A stretch of DNA of 64,000 nt from Circinella umbellata. Taxonomy: Eukaryota; Mucoromycota; Mucoromycetes; Mucorales; Lichtheimiaceae. The position numbers and the translations under genes were made by a program. The number at the start of each line of letters is the position of its first letter. Positions within the stretch are counted from its first letter, which is position 1. The notes beneath the pieces are model-generated. The model was not told where the DNA came from. It saw only the letters and a list, made by a program, of their open reading frames with translations, and did not search any database. The stretch is from assembly GCA_025093555.1 (NCBI GenBank), contig JAIWNF010000019.1:372001-436000 (forward strand). Reading direction: 5' to 3'. Below are positions 24,722 through 35,440 of this stretch, piece by piece.

Positions 24722-26282
24722 GGCAGCTAAACGAAGTAATACATATAATCCAAAATATTCTTATGGTTGGCAACGGGCCGAAATTCTCGGCGCATTAATC
24801 AACGCAGTATTTTTACTTGCACTATGTGTCTTGATTGTGATCGAAGCTATTCAACGATTTGTTGAACCTGAACCGGTGACAAACCCTCTTCTTGTTTTAA
24901 TAGTAGGTTGTTGCGGTTTGGCCGGAAGTCTTTTGGGAATGTTCTTATTTCATGGTAAAAAAAAAAAAAAATATTCCAAGATAGAAAAATTGGATAAGAG
25001 TATTCATGCCATTTTTTCTTCTTTAAACTTTTCTTCTATTTATGTTTTAGAACATGGACATGGACACGGACATAGTCATGGTAGCCATCAACATGATAAA
25101 GAAAAACAAGATAATCATCATGAACATGCACATGCACATGGTAGTGGAGGCCATCTAAATATGAAAGGGGTAATCCTCATTCTTCTTCATAGATTTTAGG
25201 CATTTATAGATGGTTTGAAAGTTAAATTTTTTTTTTTGTTTGGTATACGTATTACATTAGATATTTCTTCATGTATTAGGTGATGCTTTAGGTAATCTTG
25301 GTGTTATTGCAACAGCACTGATCATTTGGTTAACAGAATGGTCATTTCGATTCTACTTTGATCCGATTATCAGGTACGAAATAAACCATGTTTGATTACA
25401 TCACGATGCTTTTAGTTTCTAGTTTTTATGTTATTAATATATTTTACTCTTCTATTTGCATTACAGTCTTGTGATATCAGCTATAATTTTTGGATCTGCT
25501 ATTCCTCTTGGTAAGCAAAAGAATTATGAAGTTGCATATACTCTACCTTTTTTTTATAGTTTTATACTACTCATGCCATACTGTGAGCCTAATTATTTTC
25601 AATATACGTATTCTTTTACATACATTTATAGTCAGAACAACATCCTATATATTATTACAGGCAGTCCCAAAAAATATTGAAATTGACCAATTGAAGATAG
25701 AATTATTACAGGTAAACTTTCCCTACTATTAAAAATTAGAAATAATTTATTTCCTCGAACTTACTCGCTTTTGTATTATATCAACCTCTTATATAGCTAG
25801 AAGGGGTATTGGCCATTCATGAATTACATATTTGGCAATTATCTGATACAAAAAATATTGCATCAGTTCATGTATTATTAAAAGAACAATCCAATTATAT
25901 GAGAGTAGCAACACATATACGAAAATTATTACATTCATACGACGTTCACTCTATTACTATTCAACCTGAATTCACAAGTCTTACTCCAAGTACTAATAAT
26001 AATAATAACAATGTTATCAGTAATGTATTTAATGATAGTTTAGAAAGTGGAACAATGATAGAAAAAGCGCAAGAAACAGATACTGAGGTAAAATAATAAT
26101 AACAACTCTTCAATGGTATACAAATATGTGAGAAACTCAACAAAACTTTATTTTCCATATCCCAATTGTTTTAGTGTGCTACCTTGTGTGAAAATACTTG
26201 CTTTTTACGTTGTACAGATAATGCTTGTGTAGAAAATGCCTGTTGTCCATTACCAAAATCATCAGATACAGACTTATCATAA
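24133..26282 (+). CDS. Cation diffusion facilitator zinc transporter (Zrc1/Cot1-like)
   Basis: Nine exons: 24133-24234, 24406-24471, 24723-24954, 25051-25169, 25261-25373, 25467-25510, 25632-25711, 25797-26087 and 26175-26282; 384 aa. The two metal-binding HxxxD pairs of CDF transporters are present: H40-D44 (HMLND) in span 2 and H177-D181 (HVLGD) in span 5. A His-rich cytoplasmic loop (about residues 135-165, HGHGHGHSHG) lies between spans 4 and 5, followed by the C-terminal domain with GVLAIHELHIW. Such proteins move Zn2+ (Zrc1) or Zn2+/Co2+ (Cot1) into the vacuole in exchange for protons. The last exon adds a Cys-rich tail with seven Cys (C349, 353, 357, 361, 366, 371, 372) that may bind metal. 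Exon 7 was started at 25632, not at a later AG, because this restores the family sequence VRTTSYILLQAVP. Confidence 0.92.
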
Positions 26283-26789
26283 CATTACTCATCATAATAT
26301 CCAATCATCCCATTCATTCAATTTAAAATTGTAGTAAAAACATAGTAGTAATAATCATACAAAACCATAATACATAATAATAATGATAGATTTCATCAAC
26401 CCCGTGATTACAGTATAATTAGAACCTTATTGAAGTCCCTTTTTTTTACACACAAAATGAAATATGTTTTTATTTGATTTGCTTTTTTTTTATGAAAGAA
26501 ACGTTAATATAAAGTGAGAGAAATATAAAGAGAAAAGAAATAACATGAAAATTACAAATGAGTTGATAAAAGAGAGAGAGAGAATGAATGCGTTGTAGAT
26601 AAGGAGGGGTTATTCACAAAAAATAATAGGCAAATAAAACACCTACAGAGAGAGAGAGAGAGAAAGAAAAAAAATACAATGTATTTTTTCTTTTCTTGCT
26701 TTAGTTTGTATTTTTTTTTATATAATGGTAAGTAGTGAAGAAGTCGAACTTATGTACTTTTTTTTATTATTATTATTTATATAAGGAGT
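26283..26789. other. Convergent 3' spacer
   Basis: Holds the 3' ends of the zinc transporter and Cbf5 transcripts. GA microsatellites at about 26570-26582 and 26648-26665. No gene. Confidence 0.7.
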
Positions 26790-28660
26790 TTAATCCTTAT
26801 TCTTCTTCTTCTTTTCCTTCTTTTCTTTCTTTTCCTTCTTGGCCTTCTTGGGTTCATTGGAAACAGCACTTTCTTCTGCTGGACGCTTATTTGATGAAGA
26901 AGATGCGATATTGGCATCAACAGCTGCTACGGTAACAGCAGAAATCTTTGGAGTCAAACCAGCAGCAGAGACAGCAGCAGAAGCAGGCTTGTTGAATGCA
27001 GGTTCCAAAGGCTTGTTTTCTGGGTTATTGTTATAATCGACATAGGCAGACTTCCAAACTTCGGGGGTTTCCTCAGTGACACGACCAAACTTATCCAATT
27101 TACCCTCAGTAACCAATTTCTTCTTGGCAAGAGCAACGGGACCCAAACCCCAACGACGGGGATAAGTATCACGTTCCATGATGACACGCTTAACCTTAGC
27201 AACAACACCGTGATCACAAGTAGCCATAACAGCAGTAGTCATTTGTGCGTAAGCAAGAGCAATAGCTTCACCCTTGGTAGTCATCAAAACGATTTCATCA
27301 TTCAATTCAATACCACTTTCGTAACGAAGTAAACCAGGAATCATCAATTTGGCACCGTAACAAATAGCATTTACGGCACTATCCTTAACAACAATACGCT
27401 TATAACCAAGTAACAAAGTTTCAAGAGGACGGACAACACGTCTTAAGTAGGATTCGTCGCGGTTGTTATCGTACATCCATTGAGCGTCCATAACATCATG
27501 CATAGTAACAATTTCGTCCTATATATAATAATAGTGATTTTTTTTTCATAATGGATTAGTTGTATGTACTATGTAGTTAAATATGGAAAAAACCTATTTT
27601 CATAATTTTTTTAAACATATATATATATAAAAGATATACTATACATTTTCGGACATAGCACCGGATCGAACACGACGCAATTCTTGCATGTGACCACCGA
27701 CACCTAACAAAAGACCCAAGTGAACACAGAGAGTACGCATATAAGTACCTGCTTCACAACTAGCCCAGAAGACACCCAAGTGACGGTCATTATCGAATTC
27801 AATCAATTTAGATTCATGGACAGTACGAACACGAAGTTGACGCTTGACAGCAGAAATAAGAGGGGGACGTTGGAAAAGAGCACCTGTCAAAGTTTCAATG
27901 GCCTATAACAATTTAATTTGATTAGTATTTTCAAATTTATTACCAATAACAAAAAAATAAATTTTCTTTTTTTTTTTTTACCTGAACCAACTTCTTTTCA
28001 CCATCAATAGCATCATGTAAACGTAAAAGACAAACGTATTCTTTACCAGCACCTTGTTGAGACTTGACCAAACGAGTAGCACGATCAATACAAACAATCA
28101 AACAACCAGTAACCTTAGGATCCAAAGTACCACTATGACCGGTTTTTTCAACGCGTAAAATTCGTCGTACCCAAGCAACAACTTCGTGAGAAGAAGGGTT
28201 GGCAGGCTAAATTAAAAGAAAAAGAAATTCTTTTAGTATATGACAGACAATTTTTTTTTATTTTTTTTTATTTTTTTATTTTTTGTAATTATTGTTGATT
28301 GGTGAAATGTTTTTTTTTTTTACTTTCAATCAATAAAAAAAAAACTTCAAATAATATATACCTTATCCAAGTTGATTACACCATAACGGACATAGTCATT
28401 CAAGGGTCGCTTCAAAGGAGAACAACCACTTGGAATGGGTGTATAATGACCAGTACGGACATTAAGTTGATCGTAGTTCTATTATCAATATATGTATAAA
28501 AAAAAAGAGAAAAAAAAGAATAAATGGATTGGATCTATTTAAATGGTTTCATATGTAACACATAATATATAGACGATTCAAAATATACCTTCAACAAAAG
28601 AGGCCATTTAGAAGTATCCACTGGGGGTGCAGCAGCAGTAGGTTTAATGCTGTCCGTCAT
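26790..28660 (-). CDS. CBF5: Cbf5/dyskerin, H/ACA ribonucleoprotein pseudouridine synthase
   Basis: Five minus-strand exons, 28660-28589, 28478-28362, 28206-27982, 27902-27645 and 27518-26790, give 466 aa, close to the yeast protein. The N-terminal dyskerin-like segment leads into the TruB catalytic domain. This has [12 protein letters not shown] with the catalytic Asp at 92, [25 protein letters not shown] and [16 protein letters not shown] domain follows (about residues 290-365; [31 protein letters not shown]). The tail is Lys/Glu-rich, the usual nucleolar-targeting type. Cbf5 uses H/ACA guide RNAs with Nop10, Nhp2 and Gar1 to convert uridine to pseudouridine in rRNA. All motifs are intact. 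Confidence 0.97.
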
Positions 28661-29169
28661 GTTTTATTTTATATATTTTGTGTGTGTTGGTTAAAGGAAA
28701 AAAGCGGATTTGAACTTTTCCTTCTTCCTTTTTTTTTTTTTTTCCAAGCGGAATAAAGCATGTCAAAAAATTATAATGGTTCATAAAAAAAAATAAGCCA
28801 CCAAATATCTTAGCTGTCAAAATCCTAGGTAATCGGTTTTTTTTTTTTTCGGTCACTCATAATTTATATAGAATTATATTAAGAAAAAAGAAGGGTCGCC
28901 ACATTTCTCTTTTTTTTATAGTTTTTATATATATATTAAAATTATTTGAGTTGTGTGTGTGTGTGTTGTGTTATGGGGGTATCAAAGATGGGACAATCAA
29001 TTCTTTTTTTTTATAAATATATATATACATGTAATATGTGCATGTGTTGTTTGTTATGTGTGTAAGGGAGAGCATGTATATATGTATGGATGTTTTTTAA
29101 ATGCTGTTCTATAATGTTGGTATATCCTTTAACTACAGTTTTGTACATGGTGAAGAAGAAGAATATAAT
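28661..29169. other. Spacer between Cbf5 promoter and PPR gene 3' end
   Basis: About 500 nt with poly-T tracts and a GT microsatellite near 28955. The minus-strand frame at 28644-28856 is low-complexity and not considered a gene. Confidence 0.6.
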
Positions 29170-31017
29170 TTATTGTTCCTCTTCCTCTTGTTTCCTCCTT
29201 AATGCAATACCTTGTTCGCATTTTAATGTAGCATAAACAACGGGTCTCACTTTATCACTTGCAATATCTTCCATAATGGATAATAATTGTTCAGCTGCGT
29301 CCAAATCACGTCTAGCACCACATCCTTTGATAATAGCACATACAGATCGACTGTTAGGCCAATAATCATTTGCCAATAAATCATACATAAGGGAAAATGC
29401 CGATAATAATTGCTGTTTACTTGCAAATGCTTCAATTGTATCAAACACACGACCTTGTAACCTTCGACTTATCCTTTGTTGTGGTTGTCCATTATCATGA
29501 TTGTAACGTAAATCCCAATACAGTTGTTCTGCTTCTGAAAGTACTTGTCGCTCAATGTAAAAATTAAATAATCTCTCGACAATGACATCCGGTACATCCT
29601 TGTTTAATTTACTACTAACTCGAAATAATTGTCGTAATGTCTTGATCCGCAATTCATCATCTACTTCCATCTGATCATCATGTTTTGTATATGCCAGTAA
29701 AAACGTATTATAAATCGATTCATCAATAACGATACCGTCCTGCAGCATCAACTGAAAAGTTTGAATAGCAGCATCCATACACACGGGCTTGGTATTTAAA
29801 TAAGCACGAATTAATGAATGATATGTCGTATTTAATCCCATCATCATCTTGTGTCGTTGTTGTCGAAAAAGATTTAAAATTTCATTGGCATTATCCACAT
29901 TTCCAATACGCGCAAAAGTAACAATGGCTTTATTCCATGTACTCATATCAAATTCCAGCCCAACATTCACACCTTTATGTAATACCGTATATAATCCAGG
30001 ATGTGCATGATTGGATAATATATGAACTAGTTTCATTAATTGAGCTTGTTTTCTTTTGATTTGAAATTCTCTTGTTTTTCCTTCCAATGCCATCATTTCA
30101 TCCACCCATATTTGTATACGCTCTCTACTCGATCCACGTTGTGCTTCAGTCGTCAATAATTGCATATAGGTTTTGATTGTTGGATGAACCCCTCGTCGTC
30201 GCATATCATCTACTAGATAATCTATAATATGTCGTCGACGTTTGTTGTGAAGATATTTTCCGTGTTCTCTAAAAAAATGATGATAGGTTTCCAATGTAGG
30301 CGTTTTTCCAGAATTATACATGTCATTGAGAATACGATGAGCACGTCCAGTCTTGTTGTGACGAATATTAGCAAAAATGACCCATTCTATATCCTCCACT
30401 CGTAATAACATTAAATCCGGGTGTAAGAACCGCTTGTGCAACGTGTCCATCATATCCATAGTACCCTTCTGTGCAATTAGACGAAATAATGCGGTAACGA
30501 GAGGTGGAAATACAATAGGTGGTGGTGTTAATTCTGTTGTTGTTAACGTGGATGCTTGTTGTTGAAGTTCTAGATCGCGTTGTATAAATAGTTTCCAAAT
30601 CGTGTCAAGATCTTTTTGAGTTGCGTTCTCAATTTTGAGTGTGGACAATCGTTCTTTTAATGGGTCATTACATTGTCGTCGATCGGTTGTTGAACCATTG
30701 TTTCGTTTATTATAACGACGACTTGTCGTTGTTGTTTCTGTTCCTGTTGCTGTTGTTGTTGTTATATTATTACTCGTTATAGTACGTGTACTGACATGAT
30801 CTTGTGCTGGAGCAAGTACCTGAACTGTTGCTGCTGAAGAAACAAAATGGGATCGCGCCAATGCACAATAAAAAATAAATGGTTTATGATTATAAATATT
30901 GTTGAAATTTCGACATGACCTTGGACGATCGAATAACCATGGTGTAATTAGTGTTCCGTGTTTTCGCCATAGTGTACGAGTGATATGTTTACTCCCAGAG
31001 CTTGACATGAGGTGCAA
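29170..31017 (-). CDS. Pentatricopeptide repeat (PPR) protein, probably mitochondrial
   Basis: A single uninterrupted exon encodes 615 aa (607-611 aa if a methionine just downstream is used). The N-terminus is rich in Arg, Ser and Thr and poor in acidic residues (SSGSKHITRTLWRKHGTL), as in mitochondrial presequences. A low-complexity Thr/Asn/Arg region (about 65-115) follows. From about residue 210 to the end there are helix-turn-helix repeats of PPR type, for example around 360-450 (ANEILNLF..., AIQTFQLMLQDG) and 560-600 (DLDAAEQLLSIMED). PPR proteins bind organellar RNA and act in its processing, stability or translation. The specific target cannot be deduced. It lacks introns although most neighbours have several. 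It is transcribed divergently from the eIF4G gene. Confidence 0.85.
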   Translation of the reverse strand: MHLMSSSGSKHITRTLWRKHGTLITPWLFDRPRSCRNFNNIYNHKPFIFYCALARSHFVSSAATVQVLAPAQDHVSTRTITSNNITTTTATGTETTTTSRRYNKRNNGSTTDRRQCNDPLKERLSTLKIENATQKDLDTIWKLFIQRDLELQQQASTLTTTELTPPPIVFPPLVTALFRLIAQKGTMDMMDTLHKRFLHPDLMLLRVEDIEWVIFANIRHNKTGRAHRILNDMYNSGKTPTLETYHHFFREHGKYLHNKRRRHIIDYLVDDMRRRGVHPTIKTYMQLLTTEAQRGSSRERIQIWVDEMMALEGKTREFQIKRKQAQLMKLVHILSNHAHPGLYTVLHKGVNVGLEFDMSTWNKAIVTFARIGNVDNANEILNLFRQQRHKMMMGLNTTYHSLIRAYLNTKPVCMDAAIQTFQLMLQDGIVIDESIYNTFLLAYTKHDDQMEVDDELRIKTLRQLFRVSSKLNKDVPDVIVERLFNFYIERQVLSEAEQLYWDLRYNHDNGQPQQRISRRLQGRVFDTIEAFASKQQLLSAFSLMYDLLANDYWPNSRSVCAIIKGCGARRDLDAAEQLLSIMEDIASDKVRPVVYATLKCEQGIALRRKQEEEEQ

Positions 31018-31968
31018 AGAAAAAATAAATAGTTAAAAAGAAGAGGAGGAAGGGGGGGTATATGTTACGTATTGGCTTTTTTTTTGTTTTGTAAAGGTTG
31101 AGTTCTTTTTTTTTTGTTCTTTCAACCACCTAGACTTTTCTTGAAAGAAGTTGATTTAGAACAAAGAAAATTTAGGGTTGTTGTGATTATTATTTTGTTG
31201 TCGGAAATGCTTTTTCCCCTTCTTTCTTTATTATTTTTCCCCCCCAAAACTTCGTTTAAAACTAGATAAAGCGCGTTTAAAATCGAGATAATTATTTTTT
31301 GTTAGTAACCGGAAAATGAAAAAATTCGCAGTCATGTGTACATATTAAGCAAGCGAAAAAAAATGTCACTAAAATCACGGTTATATGGGATCATTATGTG
31401 ATTATTTAGCAACTATGGCAGAAAGGGATTAAATTAATCTAGGTGGTGATTCATTTTTGAATAATCGATGTATATCTTATTTTATTTTCAATAAACTTTC
31501 TTGACCACAATTGATTTTTTTTTTACTATTATATTTTGTATTCATTATCAATCTTAAAGAGAGACAAATAACATGTTACATTATTCATTCATTGAAACCA
31601 GCCTTTTTGTATCTATTTTCAAAGATACATAAATAAATTAGACTGGGTCACATTGTTTCATTGGTTATTGTAGTTTTTCATACTCATTCATCAAAACACA
31701 CACTCTCTCTCTCTCCCTATTAATAATGGTTATATTGATTATTCTCATTGACATAATCCATTGTCCAGCAAGTAACATAATACTCAAACGATAGCTACAT
31801 GAAACCGATATCCTTCGTATAAATACTATTACATAACTCACAAAAGATCTTTTTTCTTCAAAAACTCACTCACATACTTTTTTTTTGATACGTAAAACCT
31901 TTCTGTTCTCGTTCTGCTTATCAATCTCACTACTCCTTTATTTTAAAAGAAAGAAAAATTACAATACT
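31018..31968. other. Divergent promoter region (PPR / eIF4G)
   Basis: 950 nt with no gene-like frame. A TATA-like box is listed separately; there is also a CT microsatellite near 31700. Confidence 0.6.
31818..31825 (+). promoter_or_regulatory. TATA-like box
   Basis: TATAAATA about 145 nt upstream of the eIF4G ATG; plausible core promoter in AT-rich sequence. Confidence 0.35.
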
Positions 31969-34965
31969 ATGTTGTATAAAGCACTCAATAACCTTTCTCC
32001 TTATGCCAACACTTTTAAACCTGCTGCTGCTACCTCTTTTGCTCATAACAGTAACCTAGTTTTTCTTTCACAACAATATCAAAAAAATTATCAAAATAAG
32101 TCATCTCCTTATCATTATCATCAATTTAACATATCTATTACCAAAAATACTACTGTGAATCAGTCTCATTATAAAAAAAACAAAAGTCGTGATAACAATA
32201 ATAACAAGAAACGTCATCAAAAAAAGAAACATCATGACATCCAATCTCTGCAACAACAACAACAAAAGAGTTATTACTACAATTCAAATGATTCAATTCA
32301 TCATTATAATCCAAATATCAATTATCAAGTTTCGCATGAAATTTTACAATCATTACGCGCTAGTAGTAATGGTGTAACAACAATTCCTGAATGGGAACAT
32401 TGTTGGCTGCAAAATGGATATATTCTTCCTCCACCTCCTGCTAATAATGGAATTTCAATGGTACGTACATATGCTATTATACATACATATATTATAAAAA
32501 AAAGAACTAGCTATATATTGCTTATTATTTTATTTACAATAAAGCTTTTGAATTATAATATGTGAATTAATGTCTCTATAATTTATTTATAGCTCGCTCC
32601 CGATAAATCTACTTATTGGCATTATTTTTGGCAATTAATTCATCAGCAACAGCAGAAAAAACAATATTATCAAGAACAAGTTCTTTATAGAATAACACCA
32701 GCATCGATCACGGCACCATCATTCTATTCTCGTATTCATCTGCCACCACCACCACCACCGCCGCCGCCACACACGGTACCGTTATCACCGAATATGCATT
32801 ATCCACCTCTACCTTCTTCACTAAATGGGACTATCTCTCAGCAACAGCAACAGGTTGATTTAATCCCAAGATTTTATCAATTACCACGATGTAGTAGTCG
32901 ATCTATTTCTATCATCAATCCAAATACGCGTGAACAGGTTACAGCTGATCCAATTATTGTTAAGCCTGTTCCTATTGCTATCGAAATTAAGAAACCACCT
33001 GTACTAGGAAAAAAACAGCACTCTACTCTAATTGAACTCAAGAATATCGATAATGATAAAAAGTCTGATTTTCCAGCTTCCACCAATACTATTACGTCTA
33101 TCTCAGCAGCAATTGCATTAATTAGTAAAAGGGATCAAATACAACGACAATTACCTACTACCGTGATTGATGTGGATAGCAAGGTCGATAATAAAGACAA
33201 ACTTAGTGAACCTATTGTCGAAATTATAACGAATAATGAACAGCAGCAATTGACTGATACTATTGTTCATCATAGTAACAATAATAAAGAAGATGTATTA
33301 AATACAATGAATAACAGCAATAACATCAATACATCAACCACCACCAAAGGACCCACAAAACTTATTGAATCCGATGGCACAAGCAGTGATGGAACCGAAG
33401 AAGAATGTAGTGACGAATATGACGATAATATGACTATAGCATCTACAGTATCAACATCCGACAACAAAGAACAGTTTGATCCTATTGAAATTTCGAAAAC
33501 AAAACAAAGAACTCAATACTCTCGTGAGTTTTTATTACAATTACGTTACCGTTCTACTCAAGCTCCTATAATTGATTTTTCAGCGATTCAACCAGCAACT
33601 CTACCGGTATTAGCACCAACGAATACATCAACTTCAAAACGTAAAAGCGATAGCAGTTTTATTTTTAATAAAGGTTATATTAAAAATGATTATTCTGTGG
33701 ATACTACTACACAACGACAACCAGCATTATTCACCACGAACACCCACAATAAGAAAAAAAATTACTCGCCGTGGTACTTTAAGTATAATAATAATGAGCA
33801 AAAAAATACATCGTTTCAACAAGATAAAACAACATCACTACCCAAATCACTTGACCGTTGGATCCCATCTCATAAATTACGTGAAAAGCCATTACAGCGT
33901 GAAAAGAATACTCAAAATAAAATAACTGTCGAAAACCAATATGTGTTACCAAAATCATCCAATCGTTGGATTGCGCCAAGCAAATTGAATGAAAAACGAA
34001 GTGTAGAAAAAGAAAACCAAGAAAAGAAATTTACTACTACTACTACTACTACTATTGTTAATAACGTGTTACCAAAATCAAAACACCGTTGGGTTCCTTC
34101 TAGAGAAATGCGTGAAAATAACAACCCATGGATAGAAGAGCAAGAAGAAGAAGAAAAGAATAAGGTGGAACAAGTTGAAAAACAAAAAGAACTACTTTCA
34201 ACAAAAGATATAGAACCAAAAATCAAAGGTCTTTTGAACAAACTTTCGCCTGTCAATTTTGATTCTATTTCTGAACAAATTTGGAATTATGCCAAAGGAT
34301 CCATTGATCATCTCAAAACGGTAGTACGTATGATATTTGATAAAGCTTGTGATGAACCTCATTTTGCCACCCAATGGGCCAAATTATGCAAAAAAATACA
34401 AGACATTCTTTCAACAAGTAAATCTTTTGACACTCTTATTCAAGACGCTGCCATAAAAGATAAGCAAGGTCATCCTGCTTCGGGTGTTTATCTCTACCGT
34501 TGTTCTTTACTAAATCGTTGTCAAGAACAGTTTGAAATGGAGGGTGGTTGGTGGTCTAATAATTCACAACAAGTCTCTTTGAATAACGTTAAAATGTTAT
34601 CCGATGAATATTATATTGCCATGAAACAAAAACGTCAAGGGCTCGGTCTAGTAGTATTTATTGGTGAACTTTATAAACAAGAAATGTTGACAAGTAAAGT
34701 AGTCGGTCATTGCTTAACAAAGCTTATGGAAGATAAAGAATGTGTTGGAGATGAAGAGGTTGAAACTGTATGTAAACTATTATCAACCATTGGTGAAACG
34801 TTTGATCAAGTTATTCAAACCAAGTTCTGGATGAATCACTATTTACAAGATATGGAGAAAATAATCAGAACGAATAAAAAGTTGAGTACCCGAGTCAAAT
34901 TTAAAGTGATGGATGTAATTGATTTACGGAAAAATCAATGGATCTCAAAGGAAAAAAGAAAGTGA
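31969..34965 (+). CDS. Eukaryotic translation initiation factor 4G (eIF4G)
   Basis: Two exons, 31969-32460 and 32593-34965, give 954 aa. The MIF4G HEAT-repeat domain, which binds eIF4A, lies at about residues 707-940 (LLNKLSPVNFDSISEQIW, FDKACDEPHFATQWAKLC, GLVVFIGELYKQEMLT). A canonical eIF4E-binding motif YSREFLL is at residues 473-479, at the expected place N-terminal to MIF4G. The N-terminal half is disordered, rich in Gln, Asn, Ser and Pro, with a run of Pro near residue 220. Between the 4E motif and MIF4G the pattern LPKSxxRWxxSxxxxE occurs three times (from about residues 580, 616 and 657). The protein bridges cap-bound eIF4E and the helicase eIF4A to recruit ribosomes. It ends soon after MIF4G, as in fungal forms, without the MA3 and W2 domains of animals. 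Confidence 0.93.
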
Positions 34966-35440
34966 ACCTCTAATGATGATGATGATGATATAGTCTTTTA
35001 TAGCTTTATAAATATATTCTTGTAAATAATAATAATAAAATAATATTCAATGTTTTTTTAATTTTGAAAAGTGATTATAAGTTTTTGATCAAGTTGATGT
35101 ATCTTTCCACATTTACAATAAAATGGGTATTCTATAGCTGCCTTCTGTTTACTATTAACAGTAGTAAAGTGTCTATACTTTGTGTTACAACTTGATGCTA
35201 TTTATTATCATATATCTAAACGATTACAGCTATAACGAAATGAACAATCTGTGATGACCCTGAATATACTTTTGAGTAGGAATTTGATTAGCCAATGAAA
35301 TCTGTAGACTGAGAAACAAAAAACAAGGTCGGTTTCTCAAGACGCGCGATTTATAAAAAAAAAAATATTGCTTTGACTTGCTTCAATACTACTTTTTTCT
35401 TTTCCCCCATTATAAATAGGAAGGCCAATCCCAATAAAAT
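34966..35440. other. Tandem spacer before Nup192
   Basis: 475 nt containing the eIF4G 3' end and the Nup192 promoter, with a GAT triplet run at its start. No gene seen. Confidence 0.6.

Noticed and set aside
25660..25711. Alternative start of zinc-transporter exon 7 at the second AG
   Set aside because: It keeps the frame but removes the family-conserved segment VRTTSYILLQAVP, so the earlier acceptor at 25631 was preferred.
25839..25847. ATCAGATAA (minus strand) in the zinc transporter
   Set aside because: Inside coding exon 8; the same kind of chance match occurs in the Nup192 coding region (40432-40440) and in the glycerol-3-phosphate dehydrogenase gene (49927-49935). Only the promoter-located sites were kept.
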